A DNA stretch of 39,384 bases from Parachlamydiales bacterium. GTDB lineage: Bacteria; Chlamydiota; Chlamydiia; Chlamydiales; Rhabdochlamydiaceae. Made by a program: the position numbers and the translations under genes. How positions within the stretch are numbered: the first letter of the stretch is position 1; the number at the start of each line of letters is the position of its first letter. The notes beneath the pieces are model-generated. The model was given only the letters and a program-made list of their open reading frames with translations, was not told the origin of the DNA and did no database searches. Location of the stretch: positions 1 to 39,384 of the forward strand of contig DAIDHO010000011.1 of assembly GCA_027459675.1 (NCBI GenBank). Reading direction: 5' to 3'. Below, piece by piece: positions 17,847-25,387 of this stretch.

Positions 17847-18572
17847 TTAGAATCGATATCCAATTGTATTTCGTAAACCGAAAAAGTTCACATGAACATT
17901 TTTTCCATTTAGATAAATATCAAAGGGTTCAATGCGAAAATCCCAGTGTCTACGATGTCCAAAACGGAAGGTAAGAGGAACACTTACATCAAATCCATAG
18001 ACAGGATTTCCCCAATTAAAATGCTTTTTATTGACTCCTCCACCAATCATTCCTTTGAGGTTAACACCTAAATTAACCACTGTGTTGAACTCGTGATCAT
18101 AAAGAGCTCCAATCACTCCATACGCAACGGCTGGGAGTTGGGCATGTCTCTTTTTAACGCGGTGTCTACCCCAGTTCCAGCTATCTTCCCACCAGGATTG
18201 ATAACGGTGTTCTCGTAGGTCTTTGACAATCCCCACGCCGGCAAAAGGAGTAACATGATCTCTTCCATTGTAAAAATAGTTATATCCCATACGAAGTTCT
18301 GCTTCGCAAAGTGCTGAAGCTCCTTTGCTTCCACCCACTGGAATAAGCCATGTTTCAACTCCAGCATAGAAGGCGTCTGTTTCAATTCTTTCATACACTT
18401 GATGCAATGAGCCAAAAACAGCCATTCTGTTGTGATATTCAATAAAAGAAGGTGTTTCAGTTTGTTTTTCTGTAATGACAACTTTTTTGCTTGTTTTTGT
18501 TTCAGCAATAAATTCGCCATCGGCATGAATAAAGATAGGTAGTAGTGTTAATGACAGTAAGGCTTTTTTCAT
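17847..18572 (-). CDS. Small outer-membrane beta-barrel protein, paralog A
   Basis: A 241-residue exported protein with a signal peptide (MKKALLSLTLLPIFIHADG). Alternating aromatic strands run through the second half and it ends NTIGYRF, a C-terminal aromatic typical of outer-membrane insertion. The segment GYNYFYNGRDHVTPFAGVG near residue 93 matches GYNLFYNGCDHFTPLFGAG of the divergently transcribed neighbour at 18728. The two also share HYH/EFN- and RFxxGRHWD-like segments near their ends, so they are paralogs. An AAGGAGTATCAT leader gives a strong ribosome binding site. Function is unknown; a structural or small-pore role is possible. Confidence 0.75.
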   Translation of the reverse strand: MKKALLSLTLLPIFIHADGEFIAETKTSKKVVITEKQTETPSFIEYHNRMAVFGSLHQVYERIETDAFYAGVETWLIPVGGSKGASALCEAELRMGYNYFYNGRDHVTPFAGVGIVKDLREHRYQSWWEDSWNWGRHRVKKRHAQLPAVAYGVIGALYDHEFNTVVNLGVNLKGMIGGGVNKKHFNWGNPVYGFDVSVPLTFRFGHRRHWDFRIEPFDIYLNGKNVHVNFFGLRNTIGYRF

Positions 18573-18715
18573 ATGATACTCCTTTTCAACACTAATGATT
18601 TTATTCCTCTTTTCGATTTAAGTATAGGGAATTATCATGCAAAAAAAGAAATCATTGCTATACTGCGCCCAACTCGAAATTAAAATTTCAAGCTGCTCGC
18701 AGCATAAAATTATTC

Positions 18716-18720
18716 AGGAG
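18716..18720 (+). promoter_or_regulatory. Ribosome binding site of paralog B
   Basis: AGGAG, seven bases before ATG 18728, fixes the start of the gene that follows. Confidence 0.6.
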
Positions 18721-18727
18721 AAAAAGT

Positions 18728-19399
18728 ATGAAATATGGGATTGCGCTGGCTACTCTGCTTGTGATAGCTACGGTCTATGCAGATGAGGAATTAGAAGGGG
18801 TTGTTGCCTACATAAAAAAGCCCGAACCACGAGAAAAGGTCCCTGCAGCCCTGGAACCGATTGCTCCCCAATATGAAAACCGTTTTGGCTTTTCTTTCGA
18901 TCGTTTAGTCTTCGATCATAATAAAGCCGACTGCATCTACTTTGCTCTCGATTTTTGGATGCCCTATTTTTTTAGTAACTCCCGCAACGACCATTATGGC
19001 GCTCTTTATGAAGGCGAAGTGCGTTTAGGTTATAATCTCTTTTACAATGGGTGCGATCATTTCACCCCTCTTTTTGGCGCAGGATATCAATACAATAATG
19101 TCGGAGAATTTAAGAAAGCTAAATTCGCCTATACGGAGGCTGGCTTCCGATATTACCACGAAATCAACTCCGTTTTGGGATGGGGTCTGTACCTCAAAGG
19201 ACTTGCCGGACATCAATTTGGATCCTACGAAGCTAAAAAGTTTGCCTGGGGGGTGGATTTGAGCATGCCTTTTGTCTTCCGTTTTTCTCGCGGTCGTCAT
19301 TGGGATATAACTCTAGAACCTTTTTATCTTTATATGGAATCCAACCACAAGCATCAAGCTGTCTTTGGAGGACGCGGAAATCTGGGATATCAATTTTAA
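18728..19399 (+). CDS. Small outer-membrane beta-barrel protein, paralog B
   Basis: A 223-residue exported protein with a signal peptide (MKYGIALATLLVIATVYADE) and a terminal GNLGYQF. It shares the GYNxFYNGxDHxTP core and a SRGRHWDITLEPFYLY segment with the 17847 protein (RHWDFRIEPFDIYL there). The middle is rich in Tyr, Phe and Gly with alternating strands. It has two cysteines (DCIYF and NGCDH) where paralog A has none at those positions. The 155-base gap between the pair should hold both promoters. Function is unknown. Confidence 0.75.
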   Translation: MKYGIALATLLVIATVYADEELEGVVAYIKKPEPREKVPAALEPIAPQYENRFGFSFDRLVFDHNKADCIYFALDFWMPYFFSNSRNDHYGALYEGEVRLGYNLFYNGCDHFTPLFGAGYQYNNVGEFKKAKFAYTEAGFRYYHEINSVLGWGLYLKGLAGHQFGSYEAKKFAWGVDLSMPFVFRFSRGRHWDITLEPFYLYMESNHKHQAVFGGRGNLGYQF

Positions 19400-19497
19400 A
19401 TATCTCTATGGCAACTGCCTTAAAAGCGACGAACCTTTAGTTACCCAACAGGTCTAATAAGACTAGGGATACGACTGATGCCAGGCGTACAAGAAAA

Positions 19498-19521
19498 AAC
19501 CCAGCTTGGGAAAGCTGGGTT
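19498..19521 (-). terminator. Intrinsic terminator of the porin gene
   Basis: AACCCAGCTT pairs perfectly with AAGCTGGGTT across a GGGA loop, 30 bases past the porin stop. On the minus strand the stem runs into a six-T tract (TTTTTTCTTG), a textbook rho-independent terminator. Confidence 0.9.
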
Positions 19522-19551
19522 AGAAAATTCGTTTCTTTCTCGCAAAGAGAA

Positions 19552-20664
19552 TTAGAAGTCGAAGCGGGCTTCAAATGTGACACCACTGATAGCAAGATCA
19601 CCTTGGTTAAAGTTAAACTTGCCTTGTACATTTGCGCTATTGAAGTTCATATCTTTATCAAATCCATTGAGGATGTGTTGCTCCCAACCAAGTTGAAGGC
19701 GTATTCTGTACGCATCATCATAGAACAGATGATCCCATCGCAATCCAAGCCCCAGATCGGTCATGGTGCGGACGATACTCCAAGCATCATACGCATGGCC
19801 TAAACGAGATGCATTGCCACTGCCATCATAGCTATCTTGTTTTTCATGTAGACGTTGCTGTCCGTAGATTAAAGATAGAGCAAACTGTCCGTAGAAGCTC
19901 CATCCTTGCCCGAGTCCCCACTGCGTATCTGCCCCAGCTAAAAGACCGGCGCCCCGGAAGCGATTATTAAACTTCTCTTTGAGTTTTACAGTGTTTGCAT
20001 AGGTAGGACCTGATCCTAATTGACCCCCTCGATATTTAACTACGATATCGCGGTGAGCCCAAAGGCCTCTTGCCCCTACATAAGGACGGAGAATGAGCCA
20101 CTTACTGACGAAGAACTCACGTCCTAATTGGAGATCGAGGTAATCAAATTTCAGCACCGTATTTCCATGGGCATTTGCAACAAGGGCTTGAGCCACGTTG
20201 TTCGTTGGGTTTGTCCATGTTTGGTAGATAGTTTCTGGAGTGTCTGTTTTAGAAGATTTGTCTTCGCCTGATCGGAACCATGTATAGTTTGCAAGCAGGT
20301 CCCATCCATCGTGAGGAAGGTTATAACCCATTCCAGCGCGCCATCCCCAACTCCAGTCGTAGGAAATATTTTTTACGCTACCATCAAAAGGAGCAGAGCT
20401 ATTTTCTTGCTTAATCCCATAATGGACCCCATCTTCTGTAGCATGTAAATAGATAGCATCAGCCTGGAACCAAACATCGGCTCCATCTTTCACCACTGGA
20501 CGTGCAGGTGGATTGATCATCCCATTAGCACCGCGGCGTTGCTCGAGGGCATTCACGCGGTTTTCGAGGTTGCGAACTTGCATATCGTCTACAGCTGAGA
20601 CAACAGATGTCATTCCAACCAGTGACAGTGCCATAAGTGGCAGTAATTTATTCAGTTTTTTCAT
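19552..20664 (-). CDS. MOMP-like porin, cysteine-free (Lpg1974-family-like)
   Basis: A major outer-membrane porin-like protein of 370 residues. The start is ATG 20664, preceded by GGGGGAT; the in-frame ATG at 20688 would put eight residues before the signal peptide. After the signal (MKKLNKLLPLMALSLVG...VSA) comes a short coiled-coil, VRNLENRVNALEQRRG, then a barrel ending FEARFDF with a terminal Phe. Segments such as GWRAGMGYNLPHDGWDLLANY and RFRGAGLLAGAD recall the Legionella Lpg1974-type porins, which MOMP-like proteins of Simkania and Waddlia resemble. It has no cysteine at all, unlike the disulfide-linked MOMP of Chlamydia. Probably a general diffusion pore. Confidence 0.82.
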   Translation of the reverse strand: MKKLNKLLPLMALSLVGMTSVVSAVDDMQVRNLENRVNALEQRRGANGMINPPARPVVKDGADVWFQADAIYLHATEDGVHYGIKQENSSAPFDGSVKNISYDWSWGWRAGMGYNLPHDGWDLLANYTWFRSGEDKSSKTDTPETIYQTWTNPTNNVAQALVANAHGNTVLKFDYLDLQLGREFFVSKWLILRPYVGARGLWAHRDIVVKYRGGQLGSGPTYANTVKLKEKFNNRFRGAGLLAGADTQWGLGQGWSFYGQFALSLIYGQQRLHEKQDSYDGSGNASRLGHAYDAWSIVRTMTDLGLGLRWDHLFYDDAYRIRLQLGWEQHILNGFDKDMNFNSANVQGKFNFNQGDLAISGVTFEARFDF

Positions 20665-20709
20665 AAGATCCCCCTGGGTTTGGATCATTTTTCATTTCAT
20701 TTTCATTCC

Positions 20710-20771
20710 CCTATGTCTTACTAGGAAATAGAGATGTCATTTGCTCTCAGATCAGCCAAGAGAGACATAGG
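20710..20771 (-). promoter_or_regulatory. Inverted repeat in the porin leader
   Basis: CCTATGTCT at 20710-20718 and AGACATAGG at 20763-20771 are perfect 9-base inverted repeats 44 bases apart, 46 bases upstream of the porin start. They could fold in the 5' untranslated RNA or bind a dimeric regulator. No clear -10/-35 pair was seen nearby. Confidence 0.35.
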
Positions 20772-20862
20772 AAAAAGAAACAGCTATTTTCAACTTTAAA
20801 CGCTTATAAGCGAGTTGATAGATCCCAATCTACGAAGAAAATCCATTTCGAGTCAAACAAAA

Positions 20863-21714
20863 TCATGTGGTAGGAAAAGCGCGAATAAGACGATCAAGTG
20901 AATCTAACCATATTTGAGACTGGACGGAGAGTTGTTGTAAAATGAAATACCACCCCATCCATAGAAGCGCAAGTCCTACTAGAGATTTGAGTGACATCCC
21001 CAAAAATGCAATTTGGACTTGCTGAGCGAGACGATTAGCAATTCCGAGAAACATATCAGTCATCAAAATTGCAACAAGAGAGGGAGCTGCCAGCTGCATG
21101 GAAATGGCGGTGAATTTTGTAAGAAGCACCATGATAAATTTCCAAAAGCCGTGCTGAATGTGGAAGAAAAGAAGCGGCATGAAGGCGTCAGCGGGGATGA
21201 CGGTGTAGGAAGTGATCACAGCTTGAAGAAAGAGAAGCAAGCCGCCGATTTCGAAAAAAAGCACGATATAAACGTAATTGTAGAGCTGTCCTAAAGGAGA
21301 GACTTGGGTGGATAGAATAGGGTCAAAGACTTGAAGCGCAGAGGATCCTCTTTGAAAATCGATGAGAACCCCCGCTGCTTGCGCCATGTAAAAAGGGACA
21401 TTGATTAGAAATGCTAAAATAAAACCAATGAAAAGCTCTTTTAAACCGTAAGCAATAAAGAGCAGATCAAATGTAGGACGGGGAATTTTAGAGGTTGCAA
21501 TGACGTGAGGAAGTAACACAGCAGCCAGTGCAATAGCAAGTCCAATTTTTACTCCATTAGGCAGCTTAGATCCTAAAAAAGGAGCAAGTGCGACAACGGG
21601 TGCAATGCGCATGAGGGCAAGAAAAAAAAGGGTCAACGCCGAAATAGGAGGAAGGTCAGGCAGACTTAAGACAAAGCTCAGGTAGTCTGTTGTATCCACG
21701 ATGGCTAGAGCCAT
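20863..21714 (-). CDS. sctT: Type III secretion export apparatus protein SctT
   Basis: Inner-membrane export-gate protein of the injectisome (YscT/SpaR/FliR family), 283 residues with about six to eight hydrophobic segments. The N-terminal FFLALMRIAPVVALAPFLGSKLP and the FIGFILAFLINVPFYMAQAAG segment near residue 97 are characteristic, as is IDFQRGSSALQVFDP. It joins SctR and SctS in the export-gate complex at the base of the needle. It is the last gene of the SctJ-to-SctT run, 12 bases after sctS. The 200 bases after its stop lead to the porin start and show no strong hairpin. Confidence 0.93.
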   Translation of the reverse strand: MALAIVDTTDYLSFVLSLPDLPPISALTLFFLALMRIAPVVALAPFLGSKLPNGVKIGLAIALAAVLLPHVIATSKIPRPTFDLLFIAYGLKELFIGFILAFLINVPFYMAQAAGVLIDFQRGSSALQVFDPILSTQVSPLGQLYNYVYIVLFFEIGGLLLFLQAVITSYTVIPADAFMPLLFFHIQHGFWKFIMVLLTKFTAISMQLAAPSLVAILMTDMFLGIANRLAQQVQIAFLGMSLKSLVGLALLWMGWYFILQQLSVQSQIWLDSLDRLIRAFPTT

Positions 21715-21726
21715 ACCAATACCCTC

Positions 21727-21996
21727 TCAAGGATTCCATTTATAAAAATTTTGGAAAATGGCATTTGCATATTGCAAAATTTGGCTTCCCAGCCATCCTC
21801 CCATGAGCAAAAGTGTAAAAATAACGGCGATCAATTTGACTGTAAAAGAAAGAGTTTGTTCTTGGATCTGGGTTGCAGCTTGCATGACAGCGACAAAAAG
21901 CCCTACACACATGCTGATCAAAATAGGGGGGCCTGAGAGAATCAAAATCAATAAAAGAGCTTGGTAAGCAAATTGGTAAATTTCATTTGTAAACAT
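21727..21996 (-). CDS. sctS: Type III secretion export apparatus protein SctS
   Basis: An 89-residue inner-membrane protein with two transmembrane helices (YscS/FliQ family). The motif GPPILISMCVGLFVAVMQAATQIQEQTLSF covers the first helix end and the conserved QAATQIQEQTL loop. The length is exact for the family. It lies five bases after sctR and 12 before sctT, the universal R-S-T order. Confidence 0.95.
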   Translation of the reverse strand: MFTNEIYQFAYQALLLILILSGPPILISMCVGLFVAVMQAATQIQEQTLSFTVKLIAVIFTLLLMGGWLGSQILQYANAIFQNFYKWNP

Positions 21997-22001
21997 CTAT
22001 T

Positions 22002-22778
22002 CTACCTAAATGTTAAGACCAAATTTTGGATTAAGATAGTCCATCCATCGACCATGACCAGAAGCAAAAGTTTGAGAGGCAACGCGATTGTAAGGGGCGA
22101 AAGCATCATCATCCCCATTGCAAGCAAAATGTTGGACACCACCAAGTCAATGACGAAAAATGGAAGATAGACGACCACCCCAATCTCAAAGGCTGCTTTG
22201 AGCTGGGTGGTAATGAAAGCAGGGATCAAAACGAGAAAATCTGTGGGTTGAAGCGAGGAGCGGTATTCTTCGGGATAGGAACGATAGGCCAGCTGATAAA
22301 ACCCTGTCATATGTTTTCCTAAACTATTGCGTTGGAGAAATTCTTTTAGAGGTTCTTTTCCTGCATTGATCACATTGATAAGATAAGGGGCAGTGGAGCT
22401 TGTGAAAAGCTGTTGGGGAGGATTGGTATTAATAGCTTTGGAAGCCGCATTATACATCGCAAGGCCCGTAGGGAACATCACATAAATGGTCATGAGAAGC
22501 GCAATACCATTCAACACTTGATTTGGAGGAGATTGCTGAACGCCTAGTGCGTTTCTTAAAAGTGAAAGAACCACGACGATTTTAACATAGGAAGTGAGAA
22601 GCATAACTGCATAAGGCAGGAGAGAAAGTCCTGCTAAGATCGCAAGCTCAGAAACGAGCTGCGGCGGTTTTCCTGCTTCTCCGTGGGCAATCTCAGCAGG
22701 AAGTTGAATGTCTTGGCCGAAAATAGAGATAGACCCCAATAAGAGGACCATCCATAAAAAATACTTTATCCATTTCAT
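22002..22778 (-). CDS. sctR: Type III secretion export apparatus protein SctR
   Basis: An export-gate protein of the YscR/FliP family, about 258 residues. It carries a signal-like first helix, as in FliP, then the conserved LLTSYVKIVVVLSLLRNALGVQQSPPNQVLNGIAL block. The C-terminal helices include the PAFITTQLKAAFEIGVVVYLPF and GMMMLSPLTIALPLKLLLLV segments. I start at ATG 22778, eight bases after GAG; a GTG at 22787 would add three residues. With SctS and SctT it forms the secretion pore entrance. Confidence 0.94.
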   Translation of the reverse strand: MKWIKYFLWMVLLLGSISIFGQDIQLPAEIAHGEAGKPPQLVSELAILAGLSLLPYAVMLLTSYVKIVVVLSLLRNALGVQQSPPNQVLNGIALLMTIYVMFPTGLAMYNAASKAINTNPPQQLFTSSTAPYLINVINAGKEPLKEFLQRNSLGKHMTGFYQLAYRSYPEEYRSSLQPTDFLVLIPAFITTQLKAAFEIGVVVYLPFFVIDLVVSNILLAMGMMMLSPLTIALPLKLLLLVMVDGWTILIQNLVLTFR

Positions 22779-22791
22779 GGAAAACACTCGC

Positions 22792-23418
22792 TTACTGTTT
22801 TAAATACCGGTCAAACGCAGCTTCAATCCCGCGCCATTGATTCTCGATGGTCGCATTGATAATCCCTGTTTCCGTTTCAATCATACAGCCACCGGGAGAA
22901 ATATCTTCACGCTCTTTGATCATGAGCAATTCGAGCTGTTCAAGTTTTTCTTTTAGGCGTGGTTTTTCTGTTTCTAAAATCTCTTTATCCGCCTTATTGA
23001 CATAGATCGTAATTTTACGGTTTTGGAGGACAGGGGCGATTGCTTGAAGAACGATATCTACAATCGTCTCAGGGTTTGCTTTGAGCTCACCGGCTACGAT
23101 TTTTTTAGCGGCCTTTAGAGCCAAAGGCAAGATAAGTTGATTCATTTCATGACGAAGGCGTTTCTTTTCATTATCAAGAGCTAAAATGTTCTCGTTGAGC
23201 TGAGTTAACCCTTCCTGATAGCCCTCCTCATACCCTTTTTTCTTCAACTCTTCGGCCTCTTTTTCTGCTCTCTCTTGGAGGGCGACCCTATCATTGCGTG
23301 TTTTTTCTAAAAGATCATGGGCTGAGACAAGCGTGCTAAAATCTTCGGAATGGATCACTTTTTTATTGGATGCAGGATGGACTTGACCGCCTTCAATCAA
23401 AGCAAATAACCTACTCAT
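22792..23418 (-). CDS. sctL: Type III secretion stator protein SctL (CdsL, FliH-like)
   Basis: A cytoplasmic regulator and tether of the SctN ATPase, about 208 residues. After an N-terminal NKKVIHSEDFSTL stretch comes a long charged coiled coil (about residues 30-95, including EEAEELKKKGYEEGYQEG with the GxxxG-like repeat of the FliH/YscL family). A globular C-terminal domain resembling the V/F-ATPase stalk follows. I choose ATG 23418, with AAGGGG upstream; the frame open to 23577 adds 53 residues that overlap the previous gene and have no family likeness. It overlaps the preceding stop by eight bases. Confidence 0.88.
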   Translation of the reverse strand: MSRLFALIEGGQVHPASNKKVIHSEDFSTLVSAHDLLEKTRNDRVALQERAEKEAEELKKKGYEEGYQEGLTQLNENILALDNEKKRLRHEMNQLILPLALKAAKKIVAGELKANPETIVDIVLQAIAPVLQNRKITIYVNKADKEILETEKPRLKEKLEQLELLMIKEREDISPGGCMIETETGIINATIENQWRGIEAAFDRYLKQ

Positions 23419-24277
23419 GGGATCCCCTTGTGTAATTGATGAGTTCAACCACTTGTTGAATAAGAAGCTGTGTAGCACGTGGATTGTCAATGGATGTAGA
23501 AAGTTTGCGGACGAGGAGCGCTTTTTCGACATCGAGGCGGTGTAGGACATACCATGTAAGGCTCGCATCTTGACCATAAAGCGCTTTAGCGAGTCGGTTG
23601 GCTCCGCGTTGTCGAATCAAAGCTTTGAGTTTTTCTTTTTCTCCATTCCAGTTCAAAAGACCCATTTGCGTGAAAGCCACAGGCTCGTGGCTCTGAATTA
23701 ATATTTTTAAATAAAGAAGTTGATCGGACGTCAAATTTTCTTCGATTTTAATAAGCTTTTGTTTATCGATAATTTGTTTCATTTCAATCGCTACATCATG
23801 GAGCCCTAAGAGGTCTAAAAAACTGATGAGGGTTTCGATGGGAAGTAAAGCGAGATCATTCAAAGGCGATAAAGGTAGGCACTCAATAGGAAGTAAGTCG
23901 TCTACTTCCGAGGTCAAATAAAGGAGAAGGGTGGCTCTCAGAAAAGTTTTACCAAGAGAAGATAGGGAAGGTATTTTTCCAGCAAATAGGAGGTCTTTTC
24001 CAACAACTGTTATTTTTTCTGGGCTCAGGGCTGCTAGAAATAGGCCAATTTCTTTTTCAGATAAAGTTCTTAAAAAAGGAGTAATCCACGACGCATGGAT
24101 CCAGCTCAGAAGCTGCTCGGGATTTATCTGAAGGTTTAAGGGATTTCCAAAAGTGCCAGGTATCGCAGCAACAGCTTGTCGCTCTTTAGGAGCCAAACAC
24201 TTCATCAGCCTTTGATGCTCCTCCGTAGGACATTTTTGTAAAAGCGCGTGAAGAATGATCCGGGTTGAAGAGGTCAT
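23411..24277 (-). CDS. Chlamydial type III secretion operon protein (SctK-like position, CT560-like)
   Basis: A 288-residue, mostly helical soluble protein between sctJ and sctL. No motif is recognisable. It is leucine-rich, has no signal peptide or membrane helix, and shows repeated short helices (KIEENLTSDQLLYLKILIQ; FLDLLGLHDVAIEMKQII). Its slot equals CT560 of C. trachomatis in the J-560-L-R-S-T order (recall). In other injectisomes that slot holds the sorting-platform adaptor SctK, so an SctK role is a reasonable inference. The start overlaps the sctJ stop by four bases, so the genes are translationally coupled. Confidence 0.75.
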   Translation of the reverse strand: MTSSTRIILHALLQKCPTEEHQRLMKCLAPKERQAVAAIPGTFGNPLNLQINPEQLLSWIHASWITPFLRTLSEKEIGLFLAALSPEKITVVGKDLLFAGKIPSLSSLGKTFLRATLLLYLTSEVDDLLPIECLPLSPLNDLALLPIETLISFLDLLGLHDVAIEMKQIIDKQKLIKIEENLTSDQLLYLKILIQSHEPVAFTQMGLLNWNGEKEKLKALIRQRGANRLAKALYGQDASLTWYVLHRLDVEKALLVRKLSTSIDNPRATQLLIQQVVELINYTRGSHE

Positions 24278-25173
24278 TCTTCTTTCGGCTTCTCTTCTTC
24301 AGGTAAAATGATAGGAGCTGCTTGAAAGAGGCTACGGAGCCCCCCCTTTGTTTTCAAGACAGGATACACTTTCCAAAGCATCCACATGACCAATACTAAA
24401 AGAAAAATATTAGCCAAGATGAGCGAAACGAATAAAAAGCGAAAACGGAGAACCGATTCTTTATTTATAATAATCGACCAAATACTGGTGTATTCGGGGG
24501 ATTGGAAGGGGCCTGCCTCAAGAGCTGCTCCAATTGAAATGTCTGTAAATCGAGAACGGTCAGAAATCACGGTGACATCATTGATATCCAATCCGTTCAC
24601 ACTGCCTGCTACAAGGCGTTTGATTTTTGAGACAAGGTGGCTATTGGGATCATCGACAATTCCTTGGTGCTTCACATATACCGCAGCAGTCGTCCTGGAA
24701 GGAGCTAGCGACTGACCGGGGGTCGCAATCGCATTTGTTTCGGTAGGAAAAGAAAGTTGAACATCGGCATCGATGACGCCATCAATTTTTCGTATTGTAT
24801 TGGCGATTTGTTGTTCAAGACCGGCTTGATAACGGATGGTCTCTTCCTTTTCACTTGTCATCAACCCTTGCTTAGCAAAAAGTTCCAGAAGATTGGTTCC
24901 TTTTTTTCTGGGAAGGCCATTTTGATTTAAGATCGCCATCGCATCGGTCATCAAACCTTCCGGAACAGAAATATTCCACATAGAAGGTCCTGTATCACCG
25001 CCTACATTAGACGACTTAGCTGCGACTTTTTCTGCATCGATGCCTCGGCTGGCCAGAAAAACAATGATCTCATTGGCTTCTCTCTCTTCAACACCATTGA
25101 CAATCACCCGACTGTTTTCACAACCGGCTAAGATTAAAAGAAGGGGCACAAATAAGGATAACACTTTTCGCAT
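24274..25173 (-). CDS. sctJ: Type III secretion inner-ring lipoprotein SctJ
   Basis: The inner membrane ring lipoprotein of the injectisome (YscJ/FliF family), 299 residues. The lipobox LILAGC gives a lipid-modified Cys18. The periplasmic ring-building motifs include VEEREANEIIVFLASRGIDA near residue 28 and the LEQQIANTIRKIDGVIDADVQLSFP stretch near residue 114. A transmembrane helix (FLFVSLILANIFLLVLVMWMLW) near residue 250 anchors the C-terminus. It is the first gene of the secretion run; the 214 bases upstream hold the long repeat hairpin that probably ends the preceding transcript. Confidence 0.94.
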   Translation of the reverse strand: MRKVLSLFVPLLLILAGCENSRVIVNGVEEREANEIIVFLASRGIDAEKVAAKSSNVGGDTGPSMWNISVPEGLMTDAMAILNQNGLPRKKGTNLLELFAKQGLMTSEKEETIRYQAGLEQQIANTIRKIDGVIDADVQLSFPTETNAIATPGQSLAPSRTTAAVYVKHQGIVDDPNSHLVSKIKRLVAGSVNGLDINDVTVISDRSRFTDISIGAALEAGPFQSPEYTSIWSIIINKESVLRFRFLFVSLILANIFLLVLVMWMLWKVYPVLKTKGGLRSLFQAAPIILPEEEKPKEE

Positions 25174-25321
25174 AAACTACCTTTAGTGGCGTGAGAAGCG
25201 GCCAAAATAGATTTAACACGACCCCGATTTTTTTCGCTACATATACTGGCGATGATCTGAAACTTTAATGTGATAAAGGTGTCTATTTCATACACTTTTC
25301 TTCAGAGAATGATGGAAAAGA

Positions 25322-25369
25322 CCTCTTGCTTAAGCTAAAGTTTCGTCTGAACTTTAGTTTAAGCAAGAG
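25322..25369. repeat. Copy 3 of the dispersed element, as a 20-bp inverted repeat
   Basis: The arms at 25323-25342 and 25350-25369 pair over 20 bases with one G-U pair and a seven-base loop (TCGTCTG). The left arm repeats the 18-base unit of 5005 exactly and the right arm carries one change (AGTTTAAG for AGCTTAAG). It sits 18 bases past the stop of the minus-strand glycosyltransferase and upstream of sctJ, so it can serve as a terminator or a transcript-end stem. Confidence 0.85.
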
Positions 25370-25387
25370 TTACGCAAGTAGTCTAAA

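Noticed and set aside
23419-23577. N-terminal extension of SctL, which would overlap the upstream gene by about 170 bases
   Set aside because: Translates the neighbour in another frame and has no family likeness; ATG 23418 has a good binding site.
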